Assembly (NCBI GenBank): GCA_035649895.1
Contig: DASRIS010000159.1
Location: 1-18,403, forward strand
DNA from: DASSUC01 sp035649895
Lineage (GTDB): Bacteria > Actinomycetota > Actinomycetes > Mycobacteriales > Micromonosporaceae
Length of the DNA: 18,403 bases
Direction of reading: 5' to 3'
The translations under genes were made by a program, and so were the position numbers. Positions within the stretch are counted from its first letter, which is position 1; each line of letters starts with the position of its first letter. Below the pieces are notes generated by a model that did no database searches, was not told where the DNA came from, and saw only the letters and a program-made list of their open reading frames with translations. Positions 7,561 through 14,050 of this stretch are shown here, one piece after another.

Positions 7561-8522
7561 CGGCAACGACCGGCAGCACGGGCACTGGCACGGGCACGAG
7601 CACCAATGCCGGCACGGGCGCGAACACCGGCACCGGGACCGATGCCGGCACCGGGACGAATGCCGGCACCGGCGGGGCGCCGGGCTACCGACAGGGGCGC
7701 ACGTTCTCGTTCCGCACCGAGCTCGTACGCCAGGCCTCGCGCCGCCGTACCCAGCTGGCCCTGGGGTTCATGGTCCTGCTCCCACTGGTCATCCTGTTCG
7801 CCTTCACCGTCGGCGGCGACGATGACGACGAGCCGCGCAGCCGGGGCCAGTTCTCCAGCATGGTCGACCTGGCCACCGACAACGGGCTCAACTTCACGCT
7901 GTTCACCGTCTTCGTCTCCGCCTCGTTCCTGCTCGTCGTCGTGGTGGCGCTGTTCAACGGCGACACGGTGGCCAGCGAGGCCAGCTGGGGCAGCCTGCGC
8001 TACCTGCTGGCGGCCCCGGTGCCCCGGGCCCGGCTGCTCGGCGTCAAGCTGCTGGTGTCGCTGACCTACTCGGCCATCGCCCTGCTCACGCTCGCCGGTA
8101 CGGCGCTGCTCATCGGCACGCTCAGCTACGGCTGGGGGCCGCTGCGCCGTACGGCCGCCGAGGCCGTCCCGCCCGGCGAGGGGCTGCTGCGGCTGCTCGC
8201 GGTGCTCGGCTACATCGCGGTCGGGCTGCTCGTCGTGGCCGGGTTGGCGTTCCTGCTCTCGGTCTGCACCGACGCCCCGCTCGGCGCGGTCGGCGGCGCG
8301 GTCCTGCTGGTGATCCTGTCCAACATCCTCGACCAGATCACTGCGCTCGGAGCCCTACGCGACCTGCTGCCCACCCACTGGAACGGGGCCTGGCTCGGGC
8401 TGCTGTCCACTCCCATGCAGACCGACGACATCGTCAAGGGCAGCATCTCGGCACTGGTCTACGCGGCCGGGTTCTGGGCGCTGGCCTGGTGGCGCTTCCT
8501 GCGTAAAGACGTGGTCAGCTGA
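7557..8522 (+). CDS. ABC-2 type transporter permease with repetitive N-terminus
   Basis: This 321-residue membrane protein is the partner of the upstream ATPase; the ATG at 7557 overlaps that gene's stop by four bases. After a cytoplasmic helix (FSFRTELVRQASRRR), about six hydrophobic segments follow: LALGFMVLLPLVILFAF, FTLFTVFVSASFLLVVVVAL, a segment in LLVSLTYSAIALLTLAGTAL, one in LLAVLGYIAVGLLVVAGLAF, AVGGAVLLVILSNIL and ALVYAAGFWALAWW. This order is typical of ABC-2 exporters. The first ~45 residues are a low-complexity Thr/Gly/Asn/Ala stretch encoded by an 18-bp tandem repeat. It is unlikely to be a signal peptide and should lie in the cytoplasm. The gene ends the operon. Substrate unknown; drug, lipid or peptide export are all possible. 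Confidence 0.9.
   Translation: MTATTGSTGTGTGTSTNAGTGANTGTGTDAGTGTNAGTGGAPGYRQGRTFSFRTELVRQASRRRTQLALGFMVLLPLVILFAFTVGGDDDDEPRSRGQFSSMVDLATDNGLNFTLFTVFVSASFLLVVVVALFNGDTVASEASWGSLRYLLAAPVPRARLLGVKLLVSLTYSAIALLTLAGTALLIGTLSYGWGPLRRTAAEAVPPGEGLLRLLAVLGYIAVGLLVVAGLAFLLSVCTDAPLGAVGGAVLLVILSNILDQITALGALRDLLPTHWNGAWLGLLSTPMQTDDIVKGSISALVYAAGFWALAWWRFLRKDVVS
7593..7664 (+). repeat. Four exact-period 18-bp tandem units inside the permease gene
   Basis: Units at 7593, 7611, 7629 and 7647 each begin with GGCAC. They encode the hexapeptides GTSTNA, GTGANT, GTGTDA and GTGTNA, and a partial fifth unit starts at 7665. The period is a multiple of three, so gain or loss of units would keep the reading frame. 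Confidence 0.85.
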
Positions 8523-8531
8523 CCCGGCCGG

Positions 8532-8537
8532 TAGGCT
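8532..8537 (+). promoter_or_regulatory. Possible -10 box of the thrC leader
   Basis: TAGGCT lies about 20 bases before the riboswitch P1 strand, so a transcript starting near 8544 would contain the whole aptamer. No clear -35 is seen. Confidence 0.25.
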
Positions 8538-8550
8538 GGCCAGCACAACC

Positions 8551-8690
8551 GCATACCTCATCCAGAGGGGCTTAGGGAACGGCCCGATGACGCCCCGGCA
8601 ACCCACCGTGCCGCTTGCTGCGCGCTGCGGCCGGCGCGGCTGGTGCCAACCGCCCCACCCACCCGGCCGGGTTCGGGGAAAGATGAGAGG
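8551..8690 (+). promoter_or_regulatory. SAM-I (S-box) riboswitch in the thrC leader
   Basis: The conserved S-box core is present in order: TCCAGAGGGG, then AGGGAACGGCCCGATGAC (kink-turn and pseudoknot region), GCCCCGGCAACC, a long P3 arm, GGTGCCAACC, a P4 hairpin, and AAAGATGAG. P2 pairs GGGGC (8567-8571) with GCCCC (8592-8596). P1 pairs CTCATC (8557-8562) with GATGAG (8682-8687). The 3' strand of P1 runs into the Shine-Dalgarno GAGAGGA (8685-8691) ahead of the GTG at 8699. SAM binding should therefore stabilise P1 and hide the ribosome site, which predicts translational repression. No intrinsic terminator is seen between aptamer and gene. It does not match the SAM-IV layout. Confidence 0.93.
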
Positions 8691-8698
8691 ACCTCGCT

Positions 8699-9988
8699 GT
8701 GACCGCATCCGTCGACAGCCCTGCGACCGTCTCCGCCACCGGGTCGCCGGCCCGTGCCCTGGCCTGCCGGGGCTGCGGCGCCGAGTACCCGCTCGCCCCG
8801 CAGCACGCCTGCTTCGCCTGCTTCGGGCCGCTGGAGGTGGGCTACGACCTCGCCGCGCTGCGCCTGGTGACCCGGGAGCAGGTCGCGGCCGGCCCGCCGA
8901 ACCTGTGGCGCTACGCGGGCCTGCTGCCGGTCGGGCAGGACCCGGCGGCGCGGGTCACCCTGGACCCGGGCCTGACCCCGCTGGTACGCGCCGACGCGCT
9001 CGCCGCCGCGGTCGGGATGCGCGCGCCGCTGTGGGTGAAGGACGACTCAGCCAACCCGACCCACTCGTTCAAGGACCGGGTGGTGTCGGTCGCGCTGACC
9101 GCCGCGCGGGGCTTCGGGTTCACCCGCTTCGCCTGCGCGTCAACCGGCAACCTGGCCAACTCGGTGGCGGCGCACGCGGCCCGGGCCGGCGTACCGTCGA
9201 TGGTCTTCGTCCCGGCCGACCTCGAGCCGGGCAAGGTGGTCACCACCGCGGTCTACGGTGGCCACCTGGTGGCCGTGGACGGCTCGTACGACGACGTGAA
9301 CCGGCTCTGCGCCGAGCTGGTCGAGACCGACGAGCTCAGCGACACCGCGTTCGTCAACGTCAACATGCGGCCGTTCTACGCGGAGGGCTCGAAGACCCTG
9401 GGGTACGAGGTGGCCGAGCAGCTGGGCTGGCGGCTGCCGGCGCAGGTGGTCATCCCGATGGCCTCCGGTGAGCTGCTCACAAAGATCGACAAGGCGTTCT
9501 CGGAGCTGGTGGAGATCGGCCTGGTGGAGCCCCCGGCAGCGGGCTGGCGGGTCTTCGGCGCCCAGTCGGCGGGGTGCGGCCCGATCGCCGCGGCGCTGCA
9601 CGCGGGCACCGACGTGGTCAAGCCGGTACGGCCGACCGGGATCGCGAAGTCGCTCAACATCGGCGACCCGGCGGCCGGGCCGTACGCCCTGGCCGCGGTG
9701 CGGCGCACCGGCGGGTGGATGGAGACCGCCGATGATGACGAGATCCGCGAGGGCATCCGGCTGCTCGCCCGCACGACCGGGATCTTCGCCGAGACCGCAG
9801 GCGGGGTCACCGTCGCCGTGCTGCGCCGGCTGGTGGCCGGTGGCCGGCTCGACCCGGACGCCGAGACGGTGCTCTACAACACCGGCGAGGGGCTCAAGAC
9901 CATCGACGCGATGGCCGGTGTCGCGGGTCCGACACACCGGCTCAAGCCCTCGCTCCGCGCGGCCAGGGAGGCCGGGCTGCTGGGCTGA
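8699..9988 (+). CDS. thrC: Threonine synthase
   Basis: This 429-residue PLP enzyme converts O-phosphohomoserine to threonine, the last step of threonine synthesis, in the cytoplasm. The PLP lysine is Lys125 in PTHSFKDRVVS. The Ser/Thr/Asn loop CASTGNLANS and the glycine-rich stretch ETAGGVT follow in the usual order. A zinc-ribbon-like N-terminus carries four cysteines (C23, C26, C38, C41), as in many actinobacterial threonine synthases. The GTG start at 8699 is set by GAGAGGA seven bases upstream, which is part of the riboswitch expression platform. From memory, thrC lies close to the csp-groEL2 pair in Streptomyces too; here about 6.5 kb of other genes separates them. Confidence 0.95.
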   Translation: MTASVDSPATVSATGSPARALACRGCGAEYPLAPQHACFACFGPLEVGYDLAALRLVTREQVAAGPPNLWRYAGLLPVGQDPAARVTLDPGLTPLVRADALAAAVGMRAPLWVKDDSANPTHSFKDRVVSVALTAARGFGFTRFACASTGNLANSVAAHAARAGVPSMVFVPADLEPGKVVTTAVYGGHLVAVDGSYDDVNRLCAELVETDELSDTAFVNVNMRPFYAEGSKTLGYEVAEQLGWRLPAQVVIPMASGELLTKIDKAFSELVEIGLVEPPAAGWRVFGAQSAGCGPIAAALHAGTDVVKPVRPTGIAKSLNIGDPAAGPYALAAVRRTGGWMETADDDEIREGIRLLARTTGIFAETAGGVTVAVLRRLVAGGRLDPDAETVLYNTGEGLKTIDAMAGVAGPTHRLKPSLRAAREAGLLG

Positions 9989-10367
9989 GCCGCCAGTTTC
10001 CGCGACTACCTTGCGTCGCCTACCTGCCGTCCTGAGTTCCGGCGAACCTGACAGTACGACCCATCTTGCCCGTTCGCGGGCATTGTCCATCGGCCGTTCG
10101 GTGGAACGACGGTTGCTCAGTGTAGTTATCGCTATGCCGTCCGTCGAAAATCGGCCGGCTGGAGACTTGACGACAGCGCGGACAGGCCGCAGGATGCTCG
10201 ATGCGGGAGGACGCATCGCCGCAAGGCTCCGGATCCTGAGCTTGGCAACAATCTCATCCAGGAGCGCTTGCGACCCAGCGCCGGAGGCGTTGTGCGAGCG
10301 TCCTCTCGACCAATTTTGCGGCGTATTTCGGTCGCGTCGGCACGGCCGGTCGGCCACCCTGCCAGGT
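9989..10367 (+). other. Gene-free stretch after thrC
   Basis: No convincing coding frame is seen on either strand, and base composition is lower in GC than the flanking genes. Small stem-loops occur: TGCCCG/CGGGCA closing a TTCG loop (10067-10082), CGTTC/GAACG (10095-10108) and GATGCG/CGCATC (10200-10217). It could be a degraded insertion, but no transposase remnant is recognisable. Confidence 0.5.
10067..10082 (+). terminator. Possible thrC terminator hairpin
   Basis: A six-base stem TGCCCG/CGGGCA encloses a TTCG tetraloop about 80 bases after the thrC stop. There is no T-run, as is common in high-GC actinobacteria. Confidence 0.35.
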
Positions 10368-11390
10368 ATGGAACTCGCCATCACCCCGCTGGACGTCACC
10401 GACCCCACCGCCGTGGACGAGGTATTCGCGCTGATGACGGCAGCCCGCGCGGCCGACGTACCAGACATGCCACCACCCTGCCGACATTGGCTGGCCGGCG
10501 CGCTCACCTTCCCGCGCACGTACTCGCGGTTGGAGAACTATGTGACCAGGGCGGACGGGCGGACCGTCGGCTTCCTGTCACTGGCTTTCCCGCTGAAGGA
10601 GAACCTGGAGAACTCCGACATCTACGACCTGATCGTCCACCCCGACTACCGTCGGCGCGGGATCGGGCGGGCGCTGTACGCGTACGCCGTGGAGCGGCTG
10701 CGGGCCGACGGCCGCAAGCGGACCGTGGGCATGACCGTGGCGACGCTGCCCGGCGGCCCGCAGCGGGACGGAGCCGGCGGCGCCTTCGCGGTCGCGATGG
10801 GCGCCAAGAACGCGCTCGGCGAGGTACGCCGGCGCCTCGACCTGTCTACTGTGGACGAGGACGCGCTCAAGGTCCAGCTGGCCGAGGCGTGGCAGCGCGC
10901 CGACGGCTACACGCTGGTGCAGTGGCGCGAGCGGGCCCCGGACGAGTACGCGGCCGACGTCGGCTACCTCGACGGGCGCATGATCACCGACGCCCCGATG
11001 GGCGACATCAAGTGGGAGCCGGAGACGGTCGACGTGGCGCGCGTCCGCGAGGGCGAGGCCCGGTGCTCCGCGATGAAGATCCGCATGTACTCCACCGGGG
11101 TCGTGCACGCCGCAACCAACCGCATGGTCGCGTTCACCACCATCGGGTTCGAGGAGTCGACGCCGACGCACGGCATGCAGTGGATCACGATCGTCGACCC
11201 GGACCACCGCGGCCACCGGCTCGGCATCATCGTCAAGATCGAGAACCTGCGGTACGCCCGGGCGCACGAGCCTGGCGTCACCACGGTCGACACCTGGAAC
11301 GCCGCGGTCAACAAGCACATGATCGCCATCAACGAGGCGATGGGCTTCCGCCCGGTCGACCTCTGGGAGAACTGGCAGCACGAGTTCTAA
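10368..11390 (+). CDS. Tandem-GNAT N-acetyltransferase
   Basis: This 340-residue protein has two GNAT folds. The first (about 1-150) has the acetyl-CoA loop DLIVHPDYRRRGIGRALYAYA. The second (about 180-340) has WITIVDPDHRGHRLGIIVK and the typical end NAAVNKHMIAINEAMGFRPV. Both keep the strand-loop-helix that binds the acetyl-CoA pyrophosphate, although the second loop is less canonical. The substrate cannot be deduced; such proteins acetylate small amines or antibiotics. Length and motifs do not match mycothiol synthase MshD well. The stop overlaps by four bases the stop of the convergent ArsR-like gene. The ATG at 10368 lacks a good Shine-Dalgarno; CACCCT seven bases upstream is a weak -10 candidate for a leaderless message. 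Confidence 0.85.
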   Translation: MELAITPLDVTDPTAVDEVFALMTAARAADVPDMPPPCRHWLAGALTFPRTYSRLENYVTRADGRTVGFLSLAFPLKENLENSDIYDLIVHPDYRRRGIGRALYAYAVERLRADGRKRTVGMTVATLPGGPQRDGAGGAFAVAMGAKNALGEVRRRLDLSTVDEDALKVQLAEAWQRADGYTLVQWRERAPDEYAADVGYLDGRMITDAPMGDIKWEPETVDVARVREGEARCSAMKIRMYSTGVVHAATNRMVAFTTIGFEESTPTHGMQWITIVDPDHRGHRLGIIVKIENLRYARAHEPGVTTVDTWNAAVNKHMIAINEAMGFRPVDLWENWQHEF

Positions 11391-11920
11391 GCCGACCGCC
11401 CGCTCTCGCGGGCGAGGTCCGGGTGGATGGCGACGAACACGGAGTAGGCGTGCCCGCCCGCGCTGGGCGGGCGGGCCGCGTACTCGTCCAGCAGGGCCTG
11501 GAGGCGGTCGCGCAGCTCGCCGTGCTCGGTGTCGGTCAGGCGCAGGCCGAGCCGGCTGAGCATGGCCCGGTCCAGGTCCACCAGGCGCGCCTCGGCCAGG
11601 AACGCGTCGACCATCGCCTGCCCCGTGCCGCGCACCGCCCGGTCGTCGACGTCCAGCGTCCATGACTTGCCGGTGGACCGGTACGGCACCTCCCGCGCGC
11701 CGCGGGTGCCGCGCCGCTCGTCCTGCGCCTGAAGGAAGCCGGTGGCCACGAGCGTGCGTACATGGTGCAGCGTGGTCGCCGGGTTGGTGCCGAGCCGCTG
11801 CGCGATCTCCTTGTTGGTCAGCGCCTGCTCCAGGCACAGGCGCAGGATGCGCAGGCGTACCGCGGACGCGAGAGCGCGCCCCTCGGCGGGGGTGGCCGGG
11901 CGCCGGCTGCCGGAGGTCAT
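11387..11920 (-). CDS. ArsR-like winged-helix transcriptional regulator
   Basis: This 177-residue regulator has a winged helix at about 12-75: ALASAVRLRILRLCL, LTNKEIAQRLGTNPATTLHHV and RTLVATGFLQAQ. This is the ArsR/HTH_20 layout. The C-terminal ~100 residues, helical and charged, probably dimerise or bind ligand; no cysteine metal site is visible. It is divergent from the MFS exporter across only 54 bases and so is likely to control it and itself. The ATG at 11920 has TACGCT seven bases upstream on its strand, indicating a leaderless transcript. It converges with the acetyltransferase, with stops overlapping by four bases. Confidence 0.85.
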   Translation of the reverse strand: MTSGSRRPATPAEGRALASAVRLRILRLCLEQALTNKEIAQRLGTNPATTLHHVRTLVATGFLQAQDERRGTRGAREVPYRSTGKSWTLDVDDRAVRGTGQAMVDAFLAEARLVDLDRAMLSRLGLRLTDTEHGELRDRLQALLDEYAARPPSAGGHAYSVFVAIHPDLARESGRSA

Positions 11921-11927
11921 CGCGGAC

Positions 11928-11933
11928 AGCGTA
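11928..11933 (-). promoter_or_regulatory. Putative -10 box of the ArsR-like gene (leaderless)
   Basis: On the reverse strand TACGCT lies seven bases before the ATG at 11920. No strong -35 is apparent. Confidence 0.4.
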
Positions 11934-11945
11934 ACTGGTTGACTT

Positions 11946-11965
11946 CTCCCAATCGCTTGCGGGAG
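11946..11965 (+). promoter_or_regulatory. Inverted repeat covering the MFS ribosome site
   Basis: CTCCC (11946-11950) can pair with GGGAG (11961-11965) across a ten-base loop. The right arm is the core of the Shine-Dalgarno GGGAGG that serves the ATG at 11975. It may act as an operator for the divergent regulator or as a weak RNA hairpin masking the ribosome site. Confidence 0.35.
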
Positions 11966-11974
11966 GCTTCCGGG

Positions 11975-13267
11975 ATGCAGTTCCGCCGCCCGCAGCTGGG
12001 CCTGCTACGTGACCATGACTTCCGCCAGCTCTTCGTCGCGGACACGATCAGCCAGCTGGGCACCCAGGTGTCCCAGCTGGCCCTGCCGCTCGTCGCCGTG
12101 GTCACGCTCAAGGCCACCGAGTTCGAGGTCGGCCTGCTGGTCACCCTCGAGTTCCTGGCGTTCCTCCTGGTCGGCCTGCCCGCCGGCGCGTGGGTGGACC
12201 GGCTGCGCCGGCGCAACGTGCTGATCAACGGCGACCTCGGGCGCGCCGTCCTGCTCGGCTCGGTGCCGCTGGCCTGGTGGGCCGGGGTGCTGACGATCTG
12301 GCAGCTGTACGCGGTGGCGCTGCTCGTCGGGGTGCTCACGGTCTTCTTCGACGTGGCGTACCAGAGCTACCTGCCGCACCTGGTCGGCCGGGACCGGCTG
12401 GTGGAGGGCAACGCAAAGCTCGAGGTGGTCCGGGCCTCCTCGCAGATCGGCGGGCCGGGCCTCGCCGGCCTGCTGATCCAGGCGGTCACCGCGCCGTTCG
12501 CGGTGGCCGTGGACGCGGTCAGCTTCGTCGTGTCCGCGCTCTTCGTAGGGCTGATCCGCAAGCGGGAGGCGAAGCCCGAGCGCGCCCCAGACGCGCACCT
12601 GGGCCGGGAGATCGCGGAGGGCCTGCGGTTCGTGCTGGGCAACCGGCTGCTGCGCTCGATCGCCGCCTGCACCGGGCTGTTCAACCTGCTCGGCGCGGTC
12701 TCGGCCGCCATGACCATCCTGTTCCTGGTCCGGGACCTGGGGCTTAGTCCGGGCCTGATCGGGCTGTTCTTCTCGGTCGGCGCGGCGGGTGGCCTGGTCG
12801 GCGCCTTTGTGGTGAACCCGGTCGTGCGCCGGCTCGGCCAGGGGCCGGCGATCTGGGTCTCCACCGCGGTCACCGCACCGTTCGGCCTGCTGCTGCCGGC
12901 CGCCGAGCCGGGCTGGCGGGTGTGGCTGGCCGCCCTCGGCTTCTTCATGATCAGCATCGGCGTGGTGGTCTACAACGTGACCCAGGTGAGCTTCCGGCAG
13001 CGGCTCACCCCGGAGCGGCTGCTGGGCCGGATGAACGCGACAATGCGTTTCCTGGTGTGGGGCACCATGCCGGTCGGCGGGTTCCTGGGCGGTGTTCTCG
13101 GCGGGATGTTCGGTGCCCGTACCACGTTGTGGGTCGCGGCGGTCGCGCAGTGCCTGGCGTTCCTGCCGGTCTTCCTCTCGCCGCTGCGCTGGATGCGCGA
13201 GCTGCCCGGCCCGCCGGACGAGCCACCGCGACGCGAGGCCGCAGCGGAGGAGGTGGTCGGCGCCTGA
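11975..13267 (+). CDS. MFS exporter (DHA3/EntS-like)
   Basis: This 430-residue transporter of the major facilitator superfamily is probably a proton-driven efflux pump. The N-terminus LLRDHDFRQLFVADTISQLG and the loop PAGAWVDRLRRRNVLI after the second helix are typical of the MFS_3 (enterobactin exporter-like) group. About 10-12 hydrophobic segments are visible, such as LPLVAVVTL, FLAFLLVGLPAGA, ITIGLF-type helices in the second half, and FMISIGVVVYNV. The C-terminus is polar and acidic. The ATG at 11975 follows GGGAGG with an eight-base gap. It is divergent from an ArsR-like regulator, which suggests inducible export. The compound exported is unknown. Confidence 0.9.
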   Translation: MQFRRPQLGLLRDHDFRQLFVADTISQLGTQVSQLALPLVAVVTLKATEFEVGLLVTLEFLAFLLVGLPAGAWVDRLRRRNVLINGDLGRAVLLGSVPLAWWAGVLTIWQLYAVALLVGVLTVFFDVAYQSYLPHLVGRDRLVEGNAKLEVVRASSQIGGPGLAGLLIQAVTAPFAVAVDAVSFVVSALFVGLIRKREAKPERAPDAHLGREIAEGLRFVLGNRLLRSIAACTGLFNLLGAVSAAMTILFLVRDLGLSPGLIGLFFSVGAAGGLVGAFVVNPVVRRLGQGPAIWVSTAVTAPFGLLLPAAEPGWRVWLAALGFFMISIGVVVYNVTQVSFRQRLTPERLLGRMNATMRFLVWGTMPVGGFLGGVLGGMFGARTTLWVAAVAQCLAFLPVFLSPLRWMRELPGPPDEPPRREAAAEEVVGA

Positions 13268-13282
13268 CCCCGGCCGGCCTGG

Positions 13283-13306
13283 GGCGGCCCCCGGCCGGGG
13301 GCCGCC
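13283..13306 (+). terminator. GC-rich palindromic terminator after the MFS gene
   Basis: A perfect stem GGCGGCCCCC/GGGGGCCGCC with a GGCC loop starts 16 bases after the MFS stop. It has no T-run, as is usual for actinobacterial terminators. Confidence 0.7.
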
Positions 13307-13491
13307 ATCCGCCTGTTCCTGGCCGGCCGCTCGCGCTGATGCGCGGGTGCGCGACGAGGGCCAGCGCGGCCTGCTCCGCGGCGGGTCCGCCAGCACCTGC
13401 CCGCCGCGACCGCCAGTGCTGCCATCCGGGTACGGCGGCACCCGCTGCGGTGTGGGTTCTCGCAGCCACCAAGCGCAGCCCCTGCCGGCGT

Positions 13492-13645
13492 CCGTTCGGC
13501 AGCGGGGTGTCTGCCGTAGCGGGGTATCCGGTCGGTGTCGGGATATCCATTTGGGATGTCCCGTTCGAGTGCGGTGTCCGTTCGGTGGTGGGCGCTGTTC
13601 GGTAACGAGGTGTCCCTTTGATGCCGGTGTCCGGTTCGGTAGCGG
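13492..13645. repeat. Array of about nine degenerate ~18-bp units
   Basis: Units of 13-21 bases follow one another with approximate consensus GTTCGGTRRCGGGGTGTCC. Clear copies include ccgttcggcagcggggtgtc, gccgtagcggggtatcc, ggtcggtgtcgggatatcc, cgttcgagtgcggtgtcc, gttcggtaacgaggtgtcc and ggttcggtagcgg. Spacing is irregular and there are no unique spacers, so it is not CRISPR. Confidence 0.6.
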
Positions 13646-13730
13646 CTGGTGGTGCCGTGCGTGCTGCGGTGCGGTCGCGCGCCTGGGATGCTGCGCCTCC
13701 GGGTGCCACGCCGGGCTAGGTGGCCCTCCA

Positions 13731-13807
13731 AGATCATATCAATTTCATGGGAATTGGCCCTAAATCAGGCATGGATAGCCCCATTTTCCATGTAGTTGAG
13801 ATGATCT
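13731..13807. repeat. AT-rich imperfect inverted repeat (hairpin or MITE-like)
   Basis: The left arm agatcatatcaatttcatgg (13731-13750) and right arm ccatgtagttgagatgatct (13788-13807) are complementary at 17 of 20 positions, around a 37-base loop. The AT content is far above the surroundings. No transposase is nearby. Confidence 0.6.
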
Positions 13808-13821
13808 AGGGAGCCTGCTGG

Positions 13822-14043
13822 ATGAGCGTGAGCGTCGGGGCCGGCAGCTGCCCGCCAGGAGCGGATAGGTGGGCGTGAGCCTGGACCTGTGTGGAGCCTT
13901 CCGGCCTGCTGGTCGTGGACGCCGTCCACCTGGACCCCTACATGGCCGCCTACGTGGACCGCCGCCTGGAGCCGCCCATCGGCCTCGGCTGGTCGGTGCC
14001 GGCCCCGGTTGGCCGGGCCTGGGCGGCCAGGAGTCGGGCATGA
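13822..14043 (+). pseudogene. Short reading frame interrupted by TGA, upstream of paaN
   Basis: One frame reads ATG at 13822, a TGA at 13876-13878, then open again to TGA at 14041-14043. The second part contains SGLLVVDAVHLDPYMAAYVD and then RRLEPPIGLGW. From about 13891 nearly every codon ends in G or C, the mark of true coding sequence in this genome, and no other frame in the stretch looks as good. It ends seven bases before the paaN start. I read it as a gene remnant with an in-frame stop, although the part from GTG 13891 (50 residues) could still be translated. No family is recognised. Confidence 0.35.
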
Positions 14044-14050
14044 TGGCGGA

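Larger units (their letters stand above)
13307..13821. other. Gene-poor stretch downstream of the MFS gene
   Basis: No credible gene is seen between the terminator and 13821. The first ~180 bases are featureless GC-rich sequence. They are followed by a degenerate repeat array (13492-13645) and an AT-rich hairpin (13731-13807), listed separately. Long open frames cross this stretch on both strands, but none resembles a protein family. Confidence 0.5.

Noticed and set aside
8551..8690. SAM-IV riboswitch, which is common in actinobacteria
   Set aside because: The core reads as the S-box (SAM-I) AGAGGGGC...AGGGA...GGCAACC...GGTGCCAA...GATGAG layout, not the SAM-IV arrangement.
9140..10519. A 459-codon reverse frame covering thrC and the gap after it
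   Set aside because: It mostly mirrors thrC. The part in the gap was read in all frames and shows no family or transposase motif.
10368..11390. Mycothiol synthase (MshD)
   Set aside because: It is a tandem GNAT of similar size, but motifs and neighbours do not match MshD.
13492..13645. CRISPR array
   Set aside because: Units are degenerate, adjacent and of unequal length, with no unique spacers and no cas genes.
13875..13879. TGA at 13876 as a selenocysteine or readthrough codon
   Set aside because: There is no selenoprotein family match, and no convincing SECIS-like hairpin directly follows it; gene decay is simpler.
13889..14050. Upstream extension of the paaN frame
   Set aside because: The codons lack the family N-terminus and the GC3 bias; a different frame in this stretch has the coding signal.
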